The notes: generated by a model not told the origin, from the sequence alone. A stretch of DNA of 14,499 bases from Bacteroidales bacterium (GCA_031266895.1 JAISAD010000036.1:1-14499); one strand, 5' to 3'; positions 1 through 6,475 are shown, counted from the first letter of the stretch. Numbers and translations are program-made.

Positions 1-440
1 GAAGTAAGCAGTCGCCGACAACCACAGGCAATAATATCTTCCAAAGCCTTTTGCGGCTGGACACACAAGTCGAAAGCACGATGAAATGTAACCTGCATTG
101 GGGCGGCCAAGTCAACAATCTGCTCTGTTTTTTTTATGTCAACAGAGAGATCCCTATGCAGAAACCCCACTGCTACACCCGAAACGCCCATTCTTTTACA
201 TTGCTGTACCTCCTGGCACATCAGATAAAACTCTTCATCACTGTAGCAAAAGTGACCGGAACGCGGACGGATTAAAACAAATGTATTAATTTGCAATCGG
301 TTTATGCAATAATCAATGGCTGCAAATGAAGGCGTAAGGCCGCCTTCATTCAAATTTTGGCACAACTCTATACGTTGTGCTCCGCCCAATTGTGCATTTC
401 TTGCCGATTGTGCCGAATTGGCGCACACTTCCAACAACAT
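1..440 (-). CDS. cutC: CutC family protein, N-terminal 146 residues (3' end beyond window)
   Basis: Translating the minus strand from the ATG at 440-438 gives an unbroken frame to the left edge. It matches the CutC TIM-barrel family throughout: MLLEVCANSAQSARNAQ at 1-17, GGAQRIELC at 19-27, NEGGLTPS at 31-38, IRPRSGHFCYSDEEF at 57-71 and VTFHRAFD at 117-124. CutC proteins are usually about 240-250 residues, so roughly 100 residues lie outside the window. The family is named for copper homeostasis in E. coli. That role has been questioned, because the phenotype was traced to a small RNA (MicL) encoded at the locus, so the biochemical function is best left open. The start lies 5 bp after the stop of the DPP5 gene, so the two are probably co-transcribed and translationally coupled. 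No clear Shine-Dalgarno precedes it, which is normal in Bacteroidota. Family assignment is confident; function is not. Confidence 0.9.
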   Translation of the reverse strand, partial: MLLEVCANSAQSARNAQLGGAQRIELCQNLNEGGLTPSFAAIDYCINRLQINTFVLIRPRSGHFCYSDEEFYLMCQEVQQCKRMGVSGVAVGFLHRDLSVDIKKTEQIVDLAAPMQVTFHRAFDLCVQPQKALEDIIACGCRRLLT

Positions 441-445
441 AATCG

Positions 446-2539
446 CTATTTTTTCAACCAGGTATCTAGCCAGTCAAAAAAGTTGCGCTGCCACAAAACG
501 CCGTTTTGTGGTTTTAAAACCCAATGGCTTTCGTCGGGAAAATAGAGATACCGCGCCGGAATACCGCGTATAACTGCCGCATTATAAGCAGCCATGCCTT
601 GCGAGGCGACAATACGGTAATCATTTTCTGAATGAATAACCAAAATAGGCGTATCCCATTTATCTACAAATTTATGCGGAGAATTGGCATAACTGTGTCG
701 TGTTTTGGAATTATCCACCCAATAAGCGCCACCTAAATCCCACTCTTCAAACCACATCTCTTCTGTTTCGAGATATTGCTGTTCAAAATTAAACATGCCG
801 TTGTGAGCAATAAAGCACTTAAAGCGCTTGTTGTGATGGCCCGCCAGCCAATAGACAGAAAAACCGCCAAAACTTGCACCCACAGCACCCAAACGATCCT
901 TATCTACATATTTTTCTTTGCACATTTCATCAATGGCCGTAAGATAATCTTTCATGCATTGACCACCATAGTCGCCACTAATAGCCTCATTCCACTTGAC
1001 GCCAAAGCCAGGCAATCCTCGGCGGTTGGGAGCTACAATGATGTAGCCATGCGAAGCCATAATTTGAAAATTCCAGCGATATGACCAGAACTGACTGACA
1101 GTGCTTTGCGGTCCTCCTTCACAATAAAGCAATGTTGGATAACTCTTTGTGGAATCAAAATCGGGAGGATAGATAATCCAGCTGTGCAACGGGCTGCCGT
1201 CTGTAGCCTTAAACCAGCGCTCCTCTACCCTACCCCATTTCACTTGGCTCATTAGCTCGTCGTTTACCGAAGAAATTTTAGCTTGCTGTCCGTTTTCAGG
1301 ATTAATCGTCCAAATTTCTGCCGGATGCGATATGCTCATTTGGGTAGCAACAAGCAATTTATCGCTCACATAATTTACTGCCGTATAGTCTTGTACGGTG
1401 TTCGTTATCTCTTTAATTGCGCCGTCTGCAAGCGAAAGATTATAAATATTGTCCTTAGCATGCCAATCGGAAATAAAATAGATGGAACGGCTATCCGGGG
1501 CGAATTTTAATCCAACGCAATTCTGGTCGAAATTTTGACTGTAGTCCTTAATGGTTCTCGTAGCTAAATCGCAAACCATAAGCCTCTGCTTGTCGGCCTC
1601 ATAACCATCCCGTTCCATGCTTTCCCATGCCAGCAATTTACCATCGGGCGAAAATACCGGATTTTGGTCGTAGCCCATCATGCCTTCTGTCAAGTTAGCA
1701 GTGGTTTTGTTGATCAAATCGTAAAGGTAAATATCTGAATTGGTGGAAAAAGCATATTCTTTCCCTGTTTTTTTACGACAAGTGTAGGCTATCGTTTTGC
1801 TATCGGGCGACCAAGCCAACTGCTCCATACCGCCCCATGGACGCATAGGAGATTCAAACTCCGTACCATCCAGCAGATTAATGTCGTTAGAGAGCTTTTT
1901 GCCGTCAAAATCAGCTACAAACGGCTGCGGCACATTGTCCACCCAATCGTCCCAGTGGCGGTAAGCCAAATCATCGTTAATACGGCCGGTAGTTTTATCA
2001 AGCCCATTTTTCAGTCTGGCAAACTTGTCAACTTTCGGCAATGCTCTTACATAGAGGAGTTTTTTGCCGTCCGGAGCATAAGAAAAGGCTTCGAGGTCTC
2101 CTTCCGTAAAGTTAGAAATTTGCGTTTTATCACTGCCATCAGGGTTCATTTCATAGATATTTATGCCTGTTTCATCGGCATAGAGAAAACCTATCTTATC
2201 TCCTTTCGGATTCCACACCACATTCCATTCGCTTGAAGATGTGGCAGTAAGTCGCCGTACATCAGAGCCATCCGTATTCATAGTGTAAATTTCAGCATTA
2301 CTTTTATTCTCTTCAATGCTGTAACAGGTAACGGTATAGAGCACCTTTTTACCGTCTGGCGATATATCTACGTTGCCAATTCGGCCGAATGCCCAAAGCA
2401 CTTCGGGCGATAGTTGCCCGCTTTCCACTTTTACTTCGGATTTGCCTATTACATCCTTTTCAGGAGCTTGCTGTTGTTTCTGTTTGCATGAAATCATTAC
2501 GCAAACCATTGCTAATAGGATAATTAATCTGTTATTCAT
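446..2539 (-). CDS. dpp5: Dipeptidyl-peptidase 5 (S9 family serine peptidase), lipoprotein
   Basis: This 697-residue serine exopeptidase closely resembles Porphyromonas gingivalis DPP5 from end to end, as recalled rather than aligned. In that species DPP5 releases dipeptides from oligopeptides in the periplasm. The N-terminus has a short hydrophobic segment ending MISC, so Cys18 is a likely lipidation site and the enzyme is probably membrane-anchored. Residues about 43-440 form a beta-propeller with repeated SPDGK-type blades (59-63, 154-158, 244-248, 297-301, 347-351). Residues about 440-697 are the alpha/beta-hydrolase domain. The catalytic triad is visible as Ser556 in GASFGG, Asp640 in HSENDYR and His672 in DESHWV. 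The Asp-His spacing of 32 matches my recollection of the P. gingivalis enzyme. In that species DPP5 complements DPP4, DPP7 and DPP11 in using peptides as carbon source. The gene heads an apparent operon with cutC, and a Bacteroidota promoter element lies about 30 bp upstream of its ATG. Confidence 0.93.
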   Translation of the reverse strand: MNNRLIILLAMVCVMISCKQKQQQAPEKDVIGKSEVKVESGQLSPEVLWAFGRIGNVDISPDGKKVLYTVTCYSIEENKSNAEIYTMNTDGSDVRRLTATSSSEWNVVWNPKGDKIGFLYADETGINIYEMNPDGSDKTQISNFTEGDLEAFSYAPDGKKLLYVRALPKVDKFARLKNGLDKTTGRINDDLAYRHWDDWVDNVPQPFVADFDGKKLSNDINLLDGTEFESPMRPWGGMEQLAWSPDSKTIAYTCRKKTGKEYAFSTNSDIYLYDLINKTTANLTEGMMGYDQNPVFSPDGKLLAWESMERDGYEADKQRLMVCDLATRTIKDYSQNFDQNCVGLKFAPDSRSIYFISDWHAKDNIYNLSLADGAIKEITNTVQDYTAVNYVSDKLLVATQMSISHPAEIWTINPENGQQAKISSVNDELMSQVKWGRVEERWFKATDGSPLHSWIIYPPDFDSTKSYPTLLYCEGGPQSTVSQFWSYRWNFQIMASHGYIIVAPNRRGLPGFGVKWNEAISGDYGGQCMKDYLTAIDEMCKEKYVDKDRLGAVGASFGGFSVYWLAGHHNKRFKCFIAHNGMFNFEQQYLETEEMWFEEWDLGGAYWVDNSKTRHSYANSPHKFVDKWDTPILVIHSENDYRIVASQGMAAYNAAVIRGIPARYLYFPDESHWVLKPQNGVLWQRNFFDWLDTWLKK

Positions 2540-2540
2540 A

Positions 2541-2553
2541 ACGGTAAAATATT
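2541..2553. repeat. 13-nt direct repeat, copy 1 (next to the dpp5 start)
   Basis: The sequence acggtaaaatatt lies one base upstream of the dpp5 start codon and recurs exactly at 2860-2872. In this copy the inverted partner (tttaccg) is missing. It falls inside the dpp5 leader between the -7 element and ATG, where a regulator could affect initiation or early transcription. No function is known. Confidence 0.6.
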
Positions 2554-2569
2554 ATTTTGATTATGGGTG

Positions 2570-2577
2570 CAAAGGTA
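2570..2577 (-). promoter_or_regulatory. Bacteroidota -7 promoter element for dpp5-cutC
   Basis: The minus strand reads TACCTTTG here, followed by CACC. This matches the Bacteroidota sigma-ABfr -7 consensus TAnnTTTG. A clear -33 TTTG is absent; the corresponding area on the minus strand is a run of T. The element sits 31 bp upstream of the dpp5 ATG, giving a short leader. It is the only good promoter candidate for this operon. Confidence 0.65.
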
Positions 2578-2610
2578 CGAAAAAATTCTACTCTCAGGAA
2601 AAAAAAATTA

Positions 2611-2648
2611 TTTGGTTGCGTGTAATTTAAAAATTTCATGTATCTTTG
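2611..2648 (+). promoter_or_regulatory. Bacteroidota promoter (+), upstream of the lipoprotein gene pair
   Basis: The -7 element is tatctttg at 2641-2648, a match to TAnnTTTG. Upstream, tttggttg at 2611-2618 offers a TTTG or TTG for the -33 box with 22-26 nt spacing, at the long end of the usual range. It is divergent from the dpp5 promoter. Transcription would begin near 2653, about 340 nt before the next convincing start codon at 2991, leaving either a long leader or a separate short transcript. Confidence 0.5.
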
Positions 2649-2990
2649 TTGCCATTAAATAATGATATGACTACTATCCTAAAAGCAAATAGTTGTGACA
2701 TGTAAAATTGTGAATATAAAGAAACTACAGTTTAGTTTAGTTTGTAATTCACAAATGATGAGTGAATATTTTTTGTACAAAAACGGAGAGAAAATACAGC
2801 AAAAAGCAAATATATTTAATAAAATATCCGTTATCATGGGCAAAAAAGCTATGAGTAACACGGTAAAATATTTACCGGATTAAAGAAAGGCATGAAAAAA
2901 GAGAATTGTAAATAAGATAAATAAACTTTTCATTAAGGAGAATGCCGAAAATCCTGAAAAGAGTAGGCGTATTAAAAAAAAACAACATAA
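2649..2990 (+). other. AT-rich intergenic stretch without a convincing gene
   Basis: These about 340 bases follow the + strand promoter. The longest + frame (GTG at 2695 or ATG-ATG at 2755, ending at 2883) gives a Lys/Asn/Ile-rich peptide of 62 or 42 residues, with no recognisable domain, no ribosome binding site and the composition expected of AT-rich noncoding DNA. An AAGGAG at 2935-2940 is one base from an ATG, too close to act as a Shine-Dalgarno, and 50 bases from the start at 2991. The stretch carries the inverted repeat at 2861-2877. It is either a long 5' leader or a small RNA; I recognise no Rfam-type structure in it. Confidence 0.5.
2861..2877. repeat. Perfect inverted repeat CGGTAAA-ATA-TTTACCG
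   Basis: A 17-base element with 7-bp arms and a 3-base centre. With the base before it, it contains copy 2 of the 13-nt repeat found at the dpp5 start (acggtaaaatatt, 2860-2872). It could be an operator bound by a dimeric regulator or a small RNA hairpin. It is not followed by a T tract, so it does not look like an intrinsic terminator. It lies 113 bases before the lipoprotein gene start. Confidence 0.6.
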
Positions 2991-3392
2991 ATGAAATTCT
3001 CAAAATTAGTCTTACTCCTTTTAGCTGGAGTATTGGTAATGTGGACAATATCCTGTTCACCAAAAAAAACAACTCCAACAGAAGCTGTAGAAACCTACCT
3101 GAAATGCTTGAAAACCGAAAATTTTGACGATGCCGTTAAATATTTTCACACCGACTCTACTGCCACGGCAGAAGACTTAAAAGCCTTATCGGCCAAGATG
3201 GAAGCATCTATCAAAAAACAGGGTGGTTTGAAAGGCTATGAGTTGATTAAAGATGGTGAAACAATTGCCGAAGATGGTCTTACTGCTAAGGTTAAAGCAA
3301 AAATGGTAATGGGCAACGGCGAGGAACAGGAGGCCGATTTCAAACTCAACAAAGAGAACGATGAGTGGAAAATAGATCTCAAAAGCAAATAG
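2991..3392 (+). CDS. DUF4878-like (NTF2-fold type) lipoprotein
   Basis: This is a 133-residue protein with a classical lipoprotein signal: Lys at 2 and 5, a hydrophobic run from 6 to 20, and TISC placing the lipidated cysteine at residue 22. The mature part opens with a short Lys/Thr/Pro linker. It then has TEAVETYLKCLKTENFDDAV (30-49), the helix-rich start typical of DUF4878 and related lumazine-binding/NTF2-like small envelope domains. Strands containing AKVKAKMVM, EADFKLNKEN and EWKIDLK follow, with the usual 'write-out' of alternating charged and hydrophobic residues. Family members are common in Bacteroidales and have no established biochemical role. The reading frame ends in TAG at 3390-3392, inside the next gene if that starts at its GTG, so the two lipoproteins are probably made from one message. 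The start ATG is well placed for the signal peptide. Confidence 0.8.
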   Translation: MKFSKLVLLLLAGVLVMWTISCSPKKTTPTEAVETYLKCLKTENFDDAVKYFHTDSTATAEDLKALSAKMEASIKKQGGLKGYELIKDGETIAEDGLTAKVKAKMVMGNGEEQEADFKLNKENDEWKIDLKSK

Positions 3393-3997
3393 TTTTGCCT
3401 CATCGTCAATGGGCTTTTTTTCTACTGCTTTTCGTTTTGACTGCAAGCTGTGCACACAATACCGAAAGTAAATTTGGGATAGATGAAAGCAAATTGCAGG
3501 AGGGTGATTTGATTTTCAGGTTAGGCAGAGGAATGTCCAGCCAAATTGTAAACTTAGCCGACAAACAAGGATCGTATTCTCATGTCGGCTTTTTGATTTG
3601 CAACAGTTGCGGTTGGTGTGTTATTCACGCCGTTCCGGACGAGGCCAGTGAAACCGGAGGAAATGAAGTAATTAAGTGCGAGCCGGTTGTCCATTTTCTG
3701 GAGCGCGACAGATGCGAGTCTTTTACTGTTATGCGGCACGATTCGATAGAAAAAATCGGGCAAAAAATAGTTTTAAAAGCCAAAGAGATTTTGCAGCGTC
3801 AACCTCTTTTCGACCACAATTATCTGCTCTCCGATAGCACCGAACTTTACTGTACGGAGTTGATATATCGCATCTTTATGAGTGCAGGCATAGATCTAAG
3901 CGAGGGTCGCCGCCATACTTTCCCCTTAGCCAAAGAGCCAATTATTTTTCCATCGGACATTATCCGCAACAAAGCAATCAGAGAGATTAAAATTTAA
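3365..3997 (+). CDS. YiiX-like permuted NlpC/P60 family lipoprotein
   Basis: This 210-residue protein has a signal ending LTASC, so Cys29 is probably lipidated. The mature domain follows the circularly permuted NlpC/P60 (YiiX/YebB-like, papain-fold) pattern. It has GDLIFR at 47-52, YSHVGF with the likely catalytic His73, VIHAVP at 86-91, PLFDHNY at 147-153, and LYCTELIYR with the likely catalytic Cys163. Family members act on amide or ester bonds, with peptidoglycan or lipid substrates proposed, but the substrate here cannot be told. The GTG at 3365 overlaps the upstream gene by 28 bases and gives a basic n-region (Arg4, Lys7, Arg14). A TTG at 3395, 2 bases after that gene's stop, would give a shorter signal starting just before PHRQW. 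I prefer GTG. Tandem placement with the DUF4878 lipoprotein suggests a joint envelope role, which is inference. Confidence 0.85.
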   Translation: MENRSQKQIVLPHRQWAFFLLLFVLTASCAHNTESKFGIDESKLQEGDLIFRLGRGMSSQIVNLADKQGSYSHVGFLICNSCGWCVIHAVPDEASETGGNEVIKCEPVVHFLERDRCESFTVMRHDSIEKIGQKIVLKAKEILQRQPLFDHNYLLSDSTELYCTELIYRIFMSAGIDLSEGRRHTFPLAKEPIIFPSDIIRNKAIREIKI

Positions 3998-4007
3998 GAA
4001 TTAGCTG

Positions 4008-4042
4008 TTTGTGTATAATTCGAGAATTTTTATGTACATTTG
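4008..4042 (+). promoter_or_regulatory. Bacteroidota promoter for the flavin oxidoreductase operon
   Basis: The -7 element tacatttg is at 4035-4042 (TAnnTTTG). A TTTG at 4008-4011 could serve as the -33 box, 23 bases upstream, slightly longer than usual. Start of transcription near 4048 would leave a leader of about 27 bases before the ATG at 4075. This implies that the oxidoreductase is transcribed independently of the YiiX-like gene that ends at 3997. Confidence 0.6.
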
Positions 4043-4074
4043 CAAATTCATTTTAGAGTCTAAGATATATAAAA

Positions 4075-5340
4075 ATGTCTGAAAATAAACTGTTTACTTC
4101 TTGTCAAATCGGACCGGTTACTTTACGTAACCGTACTATCCGATCGGCTGCTTTTGAAAATATGTGTTACGGCAATAAACCATCGCAACTGTTATTCGAT
4201 TACCACGTGAGCGTGGCTAAAGGGGGCATTGGGATGACCACAGTGGCCTATGCTTCCGTAAATCGTAGCGGGGTCTCTTTTGATGGCCAGCTCTGGATGC
4301 GCGAAGCCATTATTCCCAATCTGAAAAAATTGACTGATGCCATTCACGCTGAGGGATCAAAAGCAGCCATACAGTTGGGACACTGCGGCAATATGACTCA
4401 TTTTTACACCTGCGGACAACTGCCGGTGGGTGCAAGTACCGGTATTAATATCTATTCGCCGACTATTGCCCGCCGACTGCGTGAAAAGGAGATTTACGCC
4501 CTCGTTAAAGATTTTGGCAGAGCAGTAAATCTGGCACGCGAAGCCGGTTTTGATGCGGTGGAAATTCACGCGGGGCACGGCTATTTGATCAGTCAATTTT
4601 TGTCGCCCTACACCAATAAGCGTTACGACAAATTTGGCGGATCTTTAGCTAACCGAATGTTATTCATGCAATTAGTAATAAAAGAGGTGATGCAGGCTGC
4701 CGGCAGCGACATGGCTGTAGTAGTAAAAACCAATATGTACGACGGGTTTAAAAGCGGCTTGCAACTCGAAGAGTGTCTTGAAGTGGCAAAAGAACTGGAG
4801 CGATTGGGAGTGCACGCCTTAGTGCTTACGGCCGGCTTTGTCAGCAAAGCACCTATGGTGGTGATGCGTGGCGCTATGCCCATCAAAACACTTGCCCATT
4901 ATATGAATTTTTGGAAGTTCTGGTGGCTGAAAATTGCCATTCGCCTCTTTGGCCGCCTGATGATTCCTGCCGTTCCTTTTGAAGAGGCCTATTTTCTGGA
5001 AGATGCCAGGAAATTTCGAGCCGCATTGAAACTGCCACTGATTTATGTGGGAGGCCTGGTGGCACGCAATAAAATTGACGAAGTACTGGATGCCGGTTTT
5101 GTGGCCGTACAAATGGGACGTGCACTTGTGCACGCACCCGATTTTGTCAATAAGCTGCAGGCCGGCGAAACACGCTGCAACTGTAAACATTCCAATTACT
5201 GCATTGGACGCATGTATTCGCTCAATATGCAATGCTACCACTGTACCGATGATGTGCCCCAAAAACTCCGCAAAGAGATTGAACAGGCTGAAAAAAAGGG
5301 AACTTCCGTTCATGTGATTTATAAAATCGAAAAACAGTGA
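4075..5340 (+). CDS. Old Yellow Enzyme-family FMN oxidoreductase with Cys-rich C-terminus
   Basis: This is a 421-residue TIM-barrel flavoprotein of the NADH:flavin oxidoreductase/OYE family, which reduces activated C=C bonds in enoates, enals or enones. Visible motifs are IGPVTLRNR at 12-20, the substrate-binding pair His165 and His168 with Tyr170 in IHAGHGYL, QFLSPYTNKRYDKFGGSL at 174-191, and a C-terminal FMN-phosphate region VGGL (325-328) and MGRALVHAPDFV (347-358). The last 55 residues hold Cys368, 370, 376, 387 and 390. The arrangement resembles the cysteine cluster that binds a 4Fe-4S centre in 2,4-dienoyl-CoA and enoate reductases. However, it has no added FAD/NADH domain, and Ser373 sits where related proteins often have a cysteine. 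Residues 277-307 are unusually aromatic and hydrophobic (WKFWWLKIAIR), suggesting a membrane or partner contact. It overlaps the next gene by GTGA. Natural substrate unknown. Confidence 0.88.
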   Translation: MSENKLFTSCQIGPVTLRNRTIRSAAFENMCYGNKPSQLLFDYHVSVAKGGIGMTTVAYASVNRSGVSFDGQLWMREAIIPNLKKLTDAIHAEGSKAAIQLGHCGNMTHFYTCGQLPVGASTGINIYSPTIARRLREKEIYALVKDFGRAVNLAREAGFDAVEIHAGHGYLISQFLSPYTNKRYDKFGGSLANRMLFMQLVIKEVMQAAGSDMAVVVKTNMYDGFKSGLQLEECLEVAKELERLGVHALVLTAGFVSKAPMVVMRGAMPIKTLAHYMNFWKFWWLKIAIRLFGRLMIPAVPFEEAYFLEDARKFRAALKLPLIYVGGLVARNKIDEVLDAGFVAVQMGRALVHAPDFVNKLQAGETRCNCKHSNYCIGRMYSLNMQCYHCTDDVPQKLRKEIEQAEKKGTSVHVIYKIEKQ

Positions 5341-5645
5341 AAAGAGTTATTTTAATTTTAGCTGCTACATTTTTCGTAGCATGGGGATTGGGCATTTTGC
5401 GCTTTAGCTATCCATGGATAGAAGGATTGTTTGATGTTGTTCTATTTCCATTTGGGTTTGTTTACATGATGCTAGAGCATTGGAGCATGTCTCATCTCAG
5501 CAATTCTCACTTTTTTAGAAATGAGTTTGTAGAAATGATATTATTTGCTTTATTGATTTTTGCACAAGGCTATGCCTGTCATTTAATCTATTCGGCTTGT
5601 AAGAGAAAGTGGAAAAAGACAGTAAAGAATGCAATGTCTTTGTGA
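5337..5645 (+). CDS. Small membrane protein of unknown function, coupled to the oxidoreductase
   Basis: This 102-residue protein starts at a GTG that overlaps the TGA of the oxidoreductase (GTGA), a strong sign of translational coupling. I do not recognise its family. Three hydrophobic stretches are visible: about 4-20, 30-46 and 65-83. A short polar loop (HWSMSHLSNSHFFRNEF) contains three His residues at 48, 53 and 58. The C-terminal tail is strongly basic (KRKWKKTVK) and probably faces the cytoplasm. An integral membrane partner for the flavoprotein is a reasonable guess, but nothing in its sequence identifies a cofactor site with certainty. The stop TGA at 5643-5645 is followed by 36 more open codons in the same frame, which is probably chance. 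Confidence 0.7.
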   Translation: MKRVILILAATFFVAWGLGILRFSYPWIEGLFDVVLFPFGFVYMMLEHWSMSHLSNSHFFRNEFVEMILFALLIFAQGYACHLIYSACKRKWKKTVKNAMSL

Positions 5646-5824
5646 AGAGCAGCTCGCATACCTAACTTATTGCTTAAAAAGGGGACTACTGTCCAATTGG
5701 TTAAAAATCAGTTGGAATTGGAGGGCAAGAACAAATTGTTTTTATTCTTTCAGTAGAAATTGTTGAATTTAAAACTTTCAAAAAAAATTAACCCTGAAAA
5801 TCAACATCATGTTTGGTTTTTTTG

Positions 5825-5832
5825 TATTTTTG
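5825..5832 (+). promoter_or_regulatory. Bacteroidota -7 element for ruvA-sprA
   Basis: The sequence tatttttg matches TAnnTTTG and is 28 bases before the ruvA ATG at 5860. No good TTTG is seen about 20 bases upstream. Its position inside the longer frame that opens at 5809 argues that the 5809 ATG is not the real ruvA start. The rest of the 214-base gap (5646-5859) holds a weak inverted repeat (5692-5698 with 5716-5722) and no gene. Confidence 0.55.
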
Positions 5833-5859
5833 CCAAACCATAATAAAAAATCAAAACAA

Positions 5860-6453
5860 ATGATAACCTATTTAAAAGGCAAAATCACAGAGAAAAACCC
5901 CGCCTATATTGTAGTGGAAACCGCTGGCGGCGTGGCTTATATGGTGCACATATCCCTGACCACTTTTACGCAGGTGAAAGATTTGGAAGAGGTGAAAATT
6001 TTTACGCACTACATAATAAAAGAGGATGCACACGCTCTTTATGGGTTTTTCGAAGAGCAGGAACGTTCTGTATTTCAACAGTTTATATCTATTTCAGGTA
6101 TTGGGGCCAATACAGCGCGCATGATGCTCTCTTCGCTAAGCGTGAAAGAGTTGGCCGGCGCCATTATGGCTGGCAATGTATCCACCATTCAAGCAATTAA
6201 AGGCATTGGAACTAAAACCGCGCAACGGATTATTATTGAATTGAAAGACAAAATCGGAAAAATATCGGATGTGGAAAAATCAGAAAATTTCTCTATTGTT
6301 TACAATAATAACAAAAAAGAAGCGTTATCTGCTTTGTCTTTATTAGGCTTTTCAAAAAGCAGCGCCGAAAATGCGCTGGATAAAATCATCAAATCCGAAG
6401 GCATGGATTTGACAGTAGAAGAGTTGATTAAGCACGCTTTAAAAATATTGTAA
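5860..6453 (+). CDS. ruvA: Holliday junction branch migration protein RuvA
   Basis: RuvA binds four-way DNA junctions as a tetramer and loads the RuvB motor during recombinational repair in the cytoplasm. From ATG 5860 the protein has 197 residues, the usual length. Residues 1-62 form the OB-fold domain (MITYLKGKI start, AGGVAYMVH at 22-30, ALYGFFEEQER at 59-69). Two helix-hairpin-helix motifs follow: SGIGANTA at 79-86 and KGIGTKTAQR at 114-123. The RuvB-contacting domain III is about 152-197 (KKEALSALSLLGF). I chose ATG 5860 because homologues begin MI.YLKG and because the promoter element lies between it and the alternative ATG at 5809. The stop is only 18 bases before the sprA start, so the two are probably in one transcript. 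This ruvA-sprA neighbourhood is, to my knowledge, frequent in Bacteroidota with T9SS. Confidence 0.95.
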   Translation: MITYLKGKITEKNPAYIVVETAGGVAYMVHISLTTFTQVKDLEEVKIFTHYIIKEDAHALYGFFEEQERSVFQQFISISGIGANTARMMLSSLSVKELAGAIMAGNVSTIQAIKGIGTKTAQRIIIELKDKIGKISDVEKSENFSIVYNNNKKEALSALSLLGFSKSSAENALDKIIKSEGMDLTVEELIKHALKIL

Positions 6454-6454
6454 G

Positions 6455-6475
6455 ATGTTAATAAACAAAGAGTGA
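6455..6475 (+). other. Possible six-codon leader ORF linking ruvA to sprA
   Basis: One base after the ruvA stop an ATG opens a frame for Met-Leu-Ile-Asn-Lys-Glu, which stops at TGA 6473-6475 and overlaps the sprA GTG at 6472 as GTGA. Such an arrangement could hand ribosomes from ruvA to sprA. It may equally be coincidence: the sequence is AT-rich and very short. Confidence 0.25.

Noticed and set aside
2695..2883. 62-codon open frame (or 42 codons from ATG-ATG at 2755) in the 2649-2990 gap
   Set aside because: It has no ribosome binding site, no recognisable domain and AT-driven composition; the inverted repeat lies across its end. Kept as possible leader or small RNA rather than a gene.
2942..3127. 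Frame starting at ATG right after AAGGAG
   Set aside because: The purine-rich site is one base from the ATG, too close to act, and the frame overlaps the well-supported DUF4878 lipoprotein in another frame.
4819..5313. 164-codon open frame on the minus strand across the oxidoreductase
   Set aside because: It is antisense to a strongly conserved enzyme and shows no family features; it is a shadow frame.
5692..5722. Inverted repeat TCCAATT/AATTGGA as a terminator after the small membrane protein gene
   Set aside because: The stem is 7 bp and AT-rich with a 17-base loop, and no T tract follows directly; too weak to call.
5809..5859. Upstream ATG extending RuvA by 17 residues
   Set aside because: RuvA homologues begin at the MITYLKG methionine, and a TAnnTTTG promoter element lies inside the extension.
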